Origin: Chrysomallon squamiferum
Taxonomy: Eukaryota > Mollusca > Gastropoda > Neomphalida > Peltospiridae
Assembly (NCBI GenBank): GCA_012295275.1
Contig: CM022671.1
Span: forward strand, 3,065,386-3,129,385
DNA length: 64,000 nt
Reading direction: 5' to 3'
Positions 37,635 through 50,000 of this stretch are shown one piece after another. Below the pieces are notes generated by a model. It did no database searches, had not been told where the DNA came from, and saw only the letters and a program-made list of their open reading frames with translations. A program made the position numbers and the translations under genes. Position 1 is the first letter of the stretch. Every line of letters begins with the position of its first letter.

Positions 37635-39042
37635 TTCTGTTTTCAGTGTGAGTTCACAATGTTTCTTGTCTGTCTCTACAAGTTTTTTGTGATTTAACAA
37701 AAGTCCTGTGAGACTGTGCAACAGTTCTGTGTGATTTTATATCAGTTTCTTGTGAAGTACTGGAGGTCAATAGAAAGTGTAGACTAAAGCAGTTCTGTGT
37801 TTGATTTTACCCAAATTTTATGTAGGACTTCATACCAACCCTTGCTAGAATTCAGAATAGTCTTCACAAGAGTCTGTACAACACTGTGTGAGATAATGTA
37901 ACAATCTTTGCCCAAGTTCATAATTAATACTCATTTCAGCTTGATACTCATATATCACTGTACAGATTTTGGCAGCACTTTATTTTATGACACAGTACAG
38001 CTTTTGTACTGAGTGCCTGATATAATAGTTAAGTTAGTTTTGTTTTGACATATTAAATAGTATTCACAATGTTTTTTATTCAGTGTTACTGTAAACTTTA
38101 ATCACTAATTTACAGTTATAAATGATGTATTTCTGACTGTGAATACTGAGATAACCAGTTTTGTAAACATTGCCATGTCTGTTGGCCTTAATTACTTAAA
38201 TTATTTAAATTACATATAACTTTATTTATCTTCAGCTTATATATTAATGACAACTGAAGATTTCAGTTTAATTTTTAAATACTTCTTTTTTTTTCTTCTT
38301 TTCTGAAAAATACGTGCAAAGACATTTAGAGATACACATAGACATATTTTCTGTAAGCATAATAATTTGCATAGATCTCATTAACTTTCATAGCCTTTTT
38401 ATGATTACTGTAAATTTTCAGTTTATTGTAGATTCATGTGTTTTCATTATTTTTGTCCATATACCAAAGGTAGGTGAATTTATAAGAATTTGTCCACTAT
38501 AAAGAGGTGAATTTATAAGAATTTGTCCACTATAAAAAGGTGAATGTAATAAATGTGTTGACATTGTTGTATCTTTTTTGTCACAGTTAAAGAAATGTGT
38601 CAGAATTTGTTTTTCATTGAAAAACATTTTTATTTTGAAAAAACGTTTTCATTTTTAGTCTAATAACACATGAAACAAGTGAATTTCATGATTTGAAAAA
38701 TAACTATTCTTTAAACAAAACATTTTTGTTACATTTTATCATTTCATCTGGGTTTTTCTTTATTTCTTCAAGGTCAGTTTCATATTTTACTTTATTTAAA
38801 ACCTCTTCATCACTTGTACTTTATTCCCCATACAACATACAGCAGCAACATGTATGTTGAACAGTTGGGTTCCTGTGAGATATTCTCAGCCTGTTCCATT
38901 TATAATACATTGTTCTTCAGCTGCCCAGAGGTCTGTCTTTTCTCACTGTCCAGCTGGTGTCTGTTACAGTGGTACACCGCCATTTAATCTTGAACACATG
39001 GAAAACATTGCCAAACAATCTACACTTAATATGGGTATATAA

Positions 39043-39085
<43 letters not shown>

Positions 39086-40860
39086 TCTAATATCATAGAT
39101 TAATTATTACAGGCCTACTTCCTCAATTGAATATGTAATCACCCACACATATTACATTATCTTGTTAATACAAAAGTTCAATTCACTATTTAAAATATTA
39201 TGTTTCATTAAAATACGTGTTGTAATGCAGATAACACAAACACATTTTATATATTTTATTTCTTCAGACCAACCTTTGCCAAATATAGAGTGTGGTAATA
39301 AAATATAACAGCAAAAGTCAGTCTATGCATTCTCACAAAAATTTGTCATACTTTATTATTTAAAAAGGTTGGTAGAAAATGTTCCCTTATAAAATATTTA
39401 ATGTGCATTTTGGCTTTTTGTTCAAATCACCTAAAATCATTTGATACTGATAAATCTAGTCAAACAATTCAAAACTTGTATTTTTTTATTCCTTCACCGA
39501 TAATTATAACTTCATTTTACACTGTACATTTATCATTTCATTTATTACCTTCACATGTTAAGTTATTATGTCACCTATTTTTTTTTTAATTTTCCTTTTC
39601 ATATTTTTTATACACATTGTATATGATTTGTACATTAAACCATATTTCACTAATTATCATTATTAACTGAAATAAATTTCCTAAACTCTTCATTTTTTTT
39701 TTGTCTTCATTTATTATAATGTAAAAACTGCTAACAATAATTATATATAAAAAATGTAAGTACTTAATATAAAATTCTAAAAGTGAGATACTTTTCTTTC
39801 AGAATTAATTCTTAAGTATACCTGTCATGATCCAAACAAAGAGCAATAATATATTTTATATACTTCAGTGTCTTTGTTTTATTTATATACTGACAGAAAA
39901 CTTTGATAATATAATAACAATTTCACAAACAGATGAATAAGGCAGTCATGAGCAAACTGAATGCCAAGCCTAATTTCATGAGGAAAATAATTTTATTAAA
40001 AAAAATGATGATCTGACTCATGCAGCCTAATTGTCAGAAAGGTTTGTCCATGCATCATACAACCTTCCCTGGCAATGTCTAATGGAAACAAGAATGTGAT
40101 GGATCTAAATAATTTAAAATATCTTTTAGTATAATACATCATTTGACAATCAAACTAAACCCACAGGACAATGCATAGTCGGTCATCCAACACCTGACAT
40201 CTGCTTAACCATCACCAAAGCTTCAAGCAAGCTTGTCCTGGCCATGCACAGCAAATGTGGCCAATATGAGGAAAATGCTTGCATTCACATTCATATCTCT
40301 GTACATTTTTGTTCTTTGCTTTTGTGGGTGATTGAAGTATAATAATTTCAGTGGATATATCATTGCATAAGAGACACAAATTTATATATATATACATGTT
40401 GAAGTATAATTCCTCTGATATGACAAGGTGATGTAATCAAGTTTGATGCTGGGTCTTGAAATACTGTGATAATTTGATAATTTCATTTTATGTGTGACTT
40501 TTTATTACTTTACAAATTTGTAAAGATATTACCAGATTTTAAGCTCAGTAAGCATTAAAAAATTTATATTAACTTCGTAAACTGTTTGGCAAAAGATTAT
40601 TATTTTCTGTTTTATTTTAGAAAATCCTTTTCTGTAGCTTAAGGCAATATTTATTATTACCAAAAACATCTGTTTTATTACTGAATAAAATCAGGACAAG
40701 AATGCATTCTCTTTGATATGTACCATCACAGTTCACATACAAGTTAAAACCTTATTTCTGACTGGCATTTGCTATCTGTAGTAGATAAGCAATTTCTGGT
40801 TAAAACTTGACTTATTTGATAAGATACAGTGAATTGAGGTAAAAGCCTTCAGCAGTATTT
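37635..40860 (+). other. 3' UTR and flank of the PRRT-like gene
   Basis: No coding region. A candidate poly(A) signal AATAAA lies at 38548-38553, just after a 34-bp tandem duplication (about 38473-38540). (GT)n lies at 39047-39083. Later AATAAA hexamers (for example near 39298) are alternatives. Confidence 0.5.
38473..38540. repeat. 34-bp tandem duplication
   Basis: AGGTGAATTTATAAGAATTT followed by GTCCACTATAAA occurs twice back to back, with the start of a third copy (AGGTGAATGTAATAAA) that supplies the candidate poly(A) signal. Confidence 0.9.
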
Positions 40861-40864
40861 TAAT

Positions 40865-41050
40865 AAAGTGGGGTGAAGGTCATGACAGAGCAGTCACCCA
40901 AGATCATTCATCAGTTCATGCACGTCATTTTCTTTTTAAAGCCAGTGCCATACGACTTTTCTTTTCTGTGAAAAAAGTGCAAATAAAAGAACCCTAGCTG
41001 GTGATCAGTGAGAGTGTTTAGGTTTCTTTTCTGATGTTCCTGTAAAGTAC
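40865..41050 (+). mobile_element. Probable diverged molluscan SINE
   Basis: GCCAGTGCCATACGAC (40940-40955) and TGCAAATAAAAGAACCCTAG (40978-40997), followed by GGTTTC, appear in the order and spacing of a molluscan tRNA-derived SINE body (CCAGTGC..ACGACT, then TGCATATAAAAGATCCCTTG, then GGTTTCC). The 5' tRNA-like part is too decayed to recognise. The family sequence is recalled, not searched. Confidence 0.45.
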
Positions 41051-42499
41051 AGTAGACATAATATTACTGGGGGTTTTTTTGGCAGAAAAGCCTAAACACA
41101 TTTAAAAATATTATTTATTTTCAGTAAATTGTTTTGTTTTATTTTCAGTAAATTGACAATGAACTATCAAGGTTCTAGTGGGTATGTGGAAGCCAGTATT
41201 TTCTGTGTTTCTATGATAACATTTCAAACAATAAAAAATATTTTTTATTTTACACAAATTATGAGACACCACTGATTCACAACAGTAACTTTTCTAATTT
41301 GTTTCAAATCCTAACAGCACAGTTTAAAACCATGCACATGTTTATACAGCTGCCCTGTTCACTGTTAAGTAATCCATCTATGGCACATTTAAAACATTAT
41401 TGATATTATGGTCCTACATGATTGAAGTTATAATTTTGAACTCAGTCTGTATTTGTTATTTTCATCAAATAACTTATACTCAGTCTTTTCGTGTCATTTG
41501 CTTTAACATTAAAAGAATTAAAATGTGAAATAATAAATAAAAAACACAAAACCAAAGAACAACACAAGGTTTATTAACAATGTAAAAATTGAATAGTCTG
41601 ACAAAACCATTACATACAGATATGACTATGAAGATAAACAACAGCCCATGTAGATTATAAAATGGTAAGTAATAGACAGGAATAACAATCACAACAATGG
41701 ACAAGTTTATCATATTTTGATTTTCAACTCAGACTGAAAATAAAGGTAAAATTTACTGAAATCTTAACATCAACATCAATCCATGCACCTGCATGTTTGT
41801 ATGTATAAGAAACATGTGTATATTGCACACAGGAAGATACATATAATAGAAGTATGTGTGACATATTATATATATATGATATATTACATGTACGATACTT
41901 TCATGTGATATTATTTTCTATGCATAAGAAAAAAATGTACTGGTTTGGAAGATTTTGGCAATTTTAACAATAAGCTGGAAGATATGATGTATAATGTAAC
42001 TTTAAAAAAAAAAAAAAATGTCCCATTAACTGGTGAAATTGAAATAATTAATAATAATAATAAAAAATATATAAACTTTTATTATAAAAAAAAAAATAAA
42101 TGTGTTCTTCATTTTCTGGTTTATAACTGCTGATATCTCAGGAAATACCAAATAATCAAATAGTGTTTACAAAAATCTAAAATTTCCTCAATCGAACTGA
42201 AATATGAGAATCATTATGAATGAAAGCTAGTATTTTATTTTTATTTTATTTAGAAAGTTACAATATAAAAAAGACAAGGCTGCACCATCAAATTTTGACC
42301 CTAAATGTCTTTTCATAAGGCTGGTAAATTAACATGTAAAGCATGTTAGTCTTCACATGTTTATACAAAACAACACCAACAAACACTATATAATTACCAG
42401 ATGAAACTATTCATATTATTACCAAAAAAAAAACATGTAATAATAATAATATTAAGCAATAATGATAGTATTTATAATACACAATAAAAATAATTAATT

Positions 42500-42546
<47 letters not shown>

Positions 42547-44453
42547 GGTAATAATACATTAAAATTGTCTGCACTGTGACCACGAATATAGAGAGAATAA
42601 TGCAAATCAACAACACATTTTTATATAATTATCATGAAGCTAATGAATGGACGGACCACTGTAAAATTCATCAAATATTCAATTCTCAGACATCACAAAT
42701 ATAAGACAAACCTGAACATCTCTTCCATACACATCTCCCCATTCTGAACTTAATACACAAAATTGTAAAAACAGAATAATAGTAAAATATTAAAAACTAA
42801 ATTCAAAAGTATTTTAGCAGAAATGCAATACCAGTAATACGTAACTGGAAATGGTGAGGTCATTTGTCATTTTAAATTATTTTCAAAAATAATATTTTTA
42901 AGACTTTTTTGTGCAGAATGTGTCACAGACATGTTGGCAGTGGACATAAAACAACACTTTCATTTGTGTGGCCTAAATAAATACATCTGATGTATTATTA
43001 CATTCCTATAAATATTTTGATTATAAAATTATAAAATGGAGCTGAAGGTAGGGGCTTTTATAAAAACAAATCAAAAAAAAAAAAAACCAGATGAAATATG
43101 AGGTACAAAAAAATGGAAACTGCTTATAGCTTAAATGAAATGTAAGTTTATAAAGAAATGAAATTATTAGTCAACATGAATGACAGCTATTCCAAATAAC
43201 CTGCACCAAGTCATTTTCTCTACAAAACAGAAAAGCTGTACCAATTTCTAACAATTTAAACAGAAATAAAATAAAAAGTCTGTTAATAGTGGATCTGCTT
43301 GTACTTTGGTGTTTCATTACATAGCAACACAACAAATCCCAGGTGTTATTCTGAATGTTAACCAAGAAACTGTATAAAAATTTTGACTATTTTTATTTCT
43401 ACTGCAATTATTTAATTAAATTAATTAAATACCAAATTCTGTGGAATGTTTAATACGGAAATATTTAAATGACTGAGTCTGGATATAAACTTGATTTAAG
43501 TAAGGAAAAGCAAAAAAAATACATAAAATCAGGAATGTACATAAATTAATCACTGCATTACAGTTTACTTTTAACCAGATGTTTTCTTTCACTATTTTAT
43601 CAAATGTATGTCATTATGACAAGCTCCAATTTACAAACAAAAATCCTTCATGTAACAACAAGAACAGGAATTTCTTCCAATGTTCTAACACAAAGCACTT
43701 CTAGTCAGACAGGAGTAAAACTACCTATTGTAAAATACACACTTTTAAACTTTAAAAATCTGCATCTGCTCTGTCACACATTGTTCAATCAGATGGCTAA
43801 CCACACCCACTGATCTTGTTAAACAATAATATATATATACATTTATGTTCTTTACTGTTTTTGCCAATAAATACAACCAACAGAACATAAATGGAATTTG
43901 AGGACGATTTTGAATGCTACATGCTCATATTATCATGAAATTATATAATCCATATGTATATCATGTAGTAATAAATGGGTGCAAGTCTACTGATGTAACA
44001 GATCTTTTAAATAAATCTGATTTTGACTAGAAAAATAAAAACAAATTATGGTCAAAAAGGTTTTGCTACAGTGGTACGTAACACCAAATCTAATAATAAA
44101 TAAATATTGATGCATATTAGGAAAACCATCTGCTTCAACACTGGGTTAACCTATATTAAAACCAACAAATATTCATAAGACTGACTTATCTGACAATACA
44201 AATATAAAAACATATTAACATTTAAAAAAATAATAATTTTAAAAAGTCAAATAATTATTATAGAGTCTGTTATGGTAAATCATATCAATATAAAATCAAG
44301 CCATTTATAACAATACTACAAGTATTTAAAGAGGGAATTATCACATTAAATAAAATATAAATATTAATAAAAATACATTAAATTAAACAGGAAGTCTAAC
44401 TGTTATTTGATCCTTCACCAATATAAAATCTAGAATGTGACAAAAAAAAAAAA
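41051..44453. other. Convergent intergenic region between the PRRT-like gene and RD3
   Basis: AT-rich, no gene recognised. (AAT)n lies at 42504-42546, with poly-A tracts at 42003-42017 and 43074-43086. The half nearest 44.45 kb is probably the 3' UTR of RD3 on the minus strand. A TTTATT hexamer (poly(A) signal on the minus strand) lies at 43392-43397. Confidence 0.5.
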
Positions 44454-45056
44454 TTAAACAGGCAGTCTTGTCACTGTAAAGTCTGGCACGCTCATGGCTC
44501 TCTGGTCTCTGTGATGTGTACTCTGCATCTCAACATCTTCAATCCCGTCGCCAAGATCGGATGGCTCCACTTTTGGACTGATGCGAATTCTCAGATTTGT
44601 AAGACTCATTGTTCGTTTTGTCATCCACTCCATGACACTCTCCTCTTTGGGCCGTTGTTCTATGACCTGCAGAATACACGACCTCATGATCCTAGCTATG
44701 TCATGTATGGGGTGGTCACGTAACATCGCATCACGGAACAAAGCTATGATTTTACCACACTCCACTTTGTTCACTTTGTAACAGAGTTCCTCAAGTTCCA
44801 GTCTTTCCAGCTGTGGAATTTCATACATTTTAGGTGAAACACTCACCAGCCAGCTGTAATCAACTCCTGTCTCCTGTCTGCGTTTTTCTGCATCCTGCTC
44901 CCGCTGAATTGCTTCCAGCTCCTTAATTTGGAAGTCCACTTCTGCTAACAGGGAGTCAGCAATTGCCAGGTGCTCAGTCTGTTCAGCATGTTTGCATGCG
45001 TCATTAACTGGCCAAGCTTTCTTAAACAAAGATTTAAGGCCTATCATTTTCCACAT
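44454..45056 (-). CDS. RD3: RD3 (retinal degeneration 3) homologue
   Basis: This is a 200-aa protein in one coding exon, close to the length of human RD3 (195 aa). Recognisable RD3 features are the TGVDYSWL block after a Gln/Glu-rich helical segment, the ERLELEELC helix with CGKIIALFRD after it, a middle helix IARIMRSCILQVIEQR, RIRISP, and a C-terminal RAMSVPDFTVTRLP matching the RSWSMPEF end of RD3. In vertebrates RD3 binds and inhibits retinal membrane guanylyl cyclases and assists their transport to outer segments. By homology this protein should partner membrane guanylyl cyclases here, but the cell type is unknown. The first ATG is used, and a second lies three codons later. The coding region lacks the intron found in vertebrate RD3. 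Confidence 0.88.
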   Translation of the reverse strand: MWKMIGLKSLFKKAWPVNDACKHAEQTEHLAIADSLLAEVDFQIKELEAIQREQDAEKRRQETGVDYSWLVSVSPKMYEIPQLERLELEELCYKVNKVECGKIIALFRDAMLRDHPIHDIARIMRSCILQVIEQRPKEESVMEWMTKRTMSLTNLRIRISPKVEPSDLGDGIEDVEMQSTHHRDQRAMSVPDFTVTRLPV

Positions 45057-45700
45057 TTATTAGTATAAGTTTCACTGCTTTTTATTTTAGATGATGTCAG
45101 TAGTCATAACAATTTGTCCTAAAAATAAACATAAAATAATGTTAAATTAACAGACGGAAATTCAAAGAAAATAAATTTTGAAAAAGCTTCAAAAATAATC
45201 TTAATAATTAAAAACAATCACATGAAATTAAATCATCTATGAATTACTATCCTGGATATTTAAGATACATTTATGCATAATAAACAATTGTTTACAGTTA
45301 TCACTTTATGCTTACATTTTAAATAAATATGAAATTGTACCGTATATGGATATTAAGAAAATGTCACATTCATTGAAATTTATATTTTCTTTAAAAAAAA
45401 ATATATATATATATATACATATATAACATCAATAATAATAATAATAATATATTCCGTCAATATAGTTCTAGCCAGATATCAACAAATCTTTCTAAAATTA
45501 ACAAAAAGATCATCCTAAGTCAAACGTTTTTCTGTCATCTATGTTTTGATCGGTTACTTTGTGACTGTTTCATTTTTACTAATTCTCATACTTATTTTTT
45601 CTAGTTTTCACTTCTGATCTTATACGTTGTAACAAATAAGGTATACTGTAAAACAGTGTCTTACCTTAACAACATTTAGAGAAAGCTAAACAATCCTTTA
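45057..45700 (-). other. RD3: RD3 5' UTR and 5' intron
   Basis: On the minus strand a GTTAAG-GTAAGA donor (intron begins at 45664) and a TTTATTTTTAG acceptor (AG at 45120-45119) define a 546-bp 5' UTR intron. The coding exon then begins at 45118, with 62 nt of leader before the ATG. The upstream exon ends at 45665, and its 5' end is not defined. Confidence 0.6.
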
Positions 45701-45739
45701 ATCAAAAAACAAAAATTAAACGATCCACCATTAACGTAT

Positions 45740-45900
45740 CGTTTTATGTTGTATCTGCTGATTGGTTCCCTGTAGATCAGTCAGCCAATACTAACCAAGC
45801 TTGTATCTCACACAAATAATTTCTCTATTCGCCAATTTGATTTGATATGTTTGCGAGTTTCGACCAATAAGATACAATTTAACAAAAAGGAAACTCTAGA
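45740..45900. promoter_or_regulatory. Bidirectional RD3/BRK1 promoter with four CCAAT boxes
   Basis: CCAAT occurs on the plus strand at 45785-45789, 45832-45836 and 45864-45868, and on the minus strand (ATTGG) at 45761-45765. The minus-oriented box lies about 95 bp upstream of the RD3 first-exon donor. The nearest plus box lies about 90 bp upstream of the BRK1 ATG. Multiple CCAAT boxes with no TATA box are typical of NF-Y-driven bidirectional promoters. Confidence 0.6.
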
Positions 45901-45958
45901 CATTAATAAACACGAAATATCGATATATGTTCAGGAAGTGTAAAGATTTTTCAGGAAA

Positions 45959-47053
45959 ATGGCAACTTCTCATCAGCAGCAAGGGATGCATCAAAGACCA
46001 ATTCAGCAAGATTGGGCAAACAGAGAATATGTGGAAGTTATAACATGCAGCATTAAGAAAATCTCTGATTTTTTAAATTCATTTGGTAAGACTGTAGTAT
46101 CAATTAATTCCGCCGTCTTTAATCAATCAGTCATTCAGTGGTAATCCATTAGAAACCTTCAGTCTTATAAGTTACACGAATTTCTTCATTTATATATAAA
46201 AGCACTTATCACAGCTTTTAATAAACTAGTTATAAATAGCCGCAATGTGAAATGGTCCGAATCATTAAGTCTTTCTGATTAAGTAATGAAGTGTTAAAGG
46301 TATTTTATAATTTGAGAATTTTCATACTGATGTGTCTATTAAGATTTAAGTTTAAAATGCTTGCAAAGAACACTGTATTATGTACAAATTTTCTGCATAA
46401 AAACGAATTTTTGCAGTTATCACTCTATGACCTATATTTTAAAGAAATATAAAACTGTACTAGTCCCTGTACACACATCCTAAAACAGATTTATTATTAA
46501 GAGAGAAAGAGAGGATGTATAACATATATAGTATATAGTATAGAATCATGTTTTAAATAATGTAAATTTTTATGTTATTATTTATTTCAGATATGTCGTG
46601 CCGGTCTCGGTTAGCAACACTAAATGAAAAACTCACTGAGCTGGAGAGGAGAGTGGAATATATTGAAGCCAGAGTAAGTTTTAGAAGTTTTATTAATTTT
46701 AAACTAAGGTCATTGTAAATTTAGAAACATGACTGATTTAGTCAGAGTAAGTTTCTATCCATATCCAACAAGATGTTCATTACATATACTTTCTTGTAGT
46801 ATACCAGTAGCTGGAATGGGAATTAACTCAAAGACTGGTTCAGAATATTTTTTTTTTTAATTTATTAAAGATCATTCTATATTTACTTTATTGTAACTGA
46901 TTCAAATTATCTCTGTGAAATATATTAATATTGTAAATTGTAAAAATTATATTAATGAATTTTTTTTTTGCTTTTTAATTTTTTTTTTTTAATACTTAAG
47001 TGTATAAATTTGATTTCACTTTTCAGATAACAAAAGGTGAAACAAAACCATAG
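45959..47053 (+). CDS. BRK1: BRK1/HSPC300, WAVE regulatory complex subunit
   Basis: Three exons (45959-46085, 46591-46673, 47027-47053) join to a 78-aa protein. Human BRK1 is 75 aa. Exon 1 ends [20 protein letters not shown] then DFLNSFG-GTAAGA in phase 1. Exon 2 adds [20 protein letters not shown] then RVEYIEAR. Exon 3 adds ITKGETKP and TAG. The central coiled coil is almost unchanged from vertebrates, and only the N-terminal dozen residues (Gln/His-rich) differ. BRK1 forms part of the five-member WAVE complex, which activates Arp2/3-dependent actin assembly downstream of Rac. All splice sites fit GT-AG. The exons were too short to appear as one open frame. Confidence 0.97.
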
Positions 47054-50000
47054 TGGTGAGTGATGAGTGGAAGAGAGAAATATTTTTGAAACTGGGATGA
47101 ACTGCAGGTACAAATGTGACAATTTCACAGCATTATTATTGAACTGTATAAAGGTTGCTATGACAACATGAAGTATGTTTATAAGTACTAGTCTGAACAA
47201 ACAGATCTGTATTAACATCTTTTAGTTGTATATTTGTATATATTAAAATACCAGTCTGGAATCATGAAAAAACCCAAACAGCCTAAGTGATGTTTATCTT
47301 TAACAATGCATTATTAACACATCATTACTTCTATCATATACATTTGTTCACTGGAGGTCTCTGTGTCAGAAATAATGATGGATTTATTGATCATGTTCTA
47401 TAAATAAGAACATATATACTGTGTTTGCTGGTTTTGTGCATCTGAAACAGTGGTTGACACATCAAGTATGTTTTGTAATGAAGACATTTCAAACATCTTT
47501 TGAAAAAGAAAATTTGTTATATGATTTCAAACATGGGAGTTCCCACATTTCAATGTTGCTAGTTTAGCAATAATGTATTATATATATTGTCTGTTATGGC
47601 TCAGAAATCTTTTAATATAATTAGTAAATGATGCAAATCAAACAAAACAGGCTATTCGTAATGTCACATTTTGATTAGGTGAAATTGTTATTTTTTATTG
47701 ATGTATTTTAACTTTTATGATTAAACGTTATCATCACAAATGATGATACTTCAGGATTGTTCTATTTACAGAAGAATATTATAATATTAAACTCTAATTT
47801 TAAATTCTGTGCATGTGAATATAAATTACATTATAATTATCAAAAATACCTCCAGAGAAAATAAATGTAAATGTGATGTCTAGAAAGGACTGCACATCTC
47901 ATAATGTTTTACTTATCTGCTGTTAATGCATACTTACTTGATCCCACTTGTAGAAGTTGTGTTTATCTTAAAACTGTAGATTATCAGAACCTTCTGTCTA
48001 AAAATTAAAATCAAAGTATTAAATAAATTTTATTTTTTCTGGATCATTAACAATAATCTTTTTGTTTTGGAAACTGTTCAAGGTGATCATCATTATCATT
48101 ATCATAAAAATAATAACTGACACAAATTTTTAACTGAATAATGAATTGTATGATATTTAAATCTTAGTATGCAAAATTATAACTCAGGAAGTCTTTTCAA
48201 CACAATATTCATTTATTACTTTTTGTGTAATTTTGACAAAATATCAGGAATCATGATATTTTAACCAATAACAGAACTTTTTTTTTTTTTTATTACTTCA
48301 GTAACATTAATTATTTATATATGTGGTTATGTTTAGGCAAACCAATACATTATTGCATTTCTACATATATAAATTTTAAAACATTTCTTCATAATATAGT
48401 GTTAATTACAATACACAATTCATTATACTTTATTTTTAGCAATCAGATTTGAATCTCTTTTTTCTGTGATTTGTAATTACTATGTGGTTTTAAAAAACCA
48501 ATAGAAGTATACTATACACATGTATAGAAATATCAAAACAAACAAACACAAAATAACCTTTTATAAACACTTGGCAGAAATCTCTCTGTTTGTATTTATT
48601 TATTGATAATCATGATAAAAGTGTACAAATAAAAAATTAATAAAACGAGTTCATCTATTTTGTTCTCAATAATCACATTATTTAAACATGAGTTTCACAT
48701 TTTCAGCTAAATCCAGATATTGACAGAATATAATTTTTTTTATTTTAATTTTTAAATTTTGTTAATTTTGTTAATCACAACTCCTCAAAGCACCTTTCTG
48801 ACCATTTCTCAGCCAAACTGCTGTATCAGACTGGTTAATCAAAGATCATGTTGCACCTTAAAACAGAGTAATCAGTGATAAACTTTCAGCTGTCATTAAA
48901 GTTTAAATTAAACATTTTTGTTTAAATATGAGTATATCCATGTGAAGCATAGTCAACCTCCATAGTAAATATAACAAGTGTGAATGTGGAAATGCTCTAT
49001 CAGTACTCACACTGTGATTAGCTGACTCAAGCTTTTCAGCTCATTGTTACAGTAGAGTGAGGAGATAGAGCTAATGTACGAACACCATTCTGATATTGCT
49101 AGGCTGATTATCCAGTTTTCTTGAATAGAGACCTCAGCCTGACCAATTATATATTAAACGACAAATACAGTTCATTTAATGCACTCATAGTCCATATCAA
49201 TTTTTATAATAAAGGTATTATAAATGAAATATTTTCTTAAGTTCAAAATAAAGGTAAAATTTGTTAAACTGTATTTATGAAAAAGAGTCGGTGTCTAAAT
49301 CAGAAAATGTTTGTAAGTTTGAAATTTGTTTTCTTAATCTAGATTTCTGATTTGGCTGTGAGGTATATATGTATCTAGCTCCACAAATATGTTATATATC
49401 AATAATACTGGATAGTTTTCACTATACCTATTTGATTGCTCTGAAATAACAAATTTTACATTTCAAAGAATAAAATTCTGCTATCATAATAACAACAGAT
49501 ACAAACAGGTAAAGTCAAAAACAATATTTTCTTTATCTTTATAATGCTTATTTTATTTCAGTTTATTTTCACAATGCACAGCATATATAAAGAGAAAATT
49601 TTATTTCAGTTTACTAATGTTTTGCATAAGTCAGGTCACATATTTGTAAAAATCCACCATACTGAGACAGAATAAAATACTCAATAACAATATAAAGAAA
49701 TGATCAACAACAGAAATACAAAATAAACTGATAATAAAAAGTAAATATTTGGCACTGGGAAGGAAAGAATGGACACAAGTGACATCAAAACAATCACAAA
49801 ATTTGTCTTTTGTCGAAGTAATAATTTTTCAGACTTGAAATACAGAATAAAGATGATCATAACATACTAAAGTATAGCCCTGAAATATATGTAGTTGTTT
49901 TGTGTCTGTATGAAAGCTGGTCAAATTATAAAGAATATGTGTATCAAGATGTTACGGACAGAAAGATTTGCTGACATGTTTGGTGATAATGCTGGTATTG

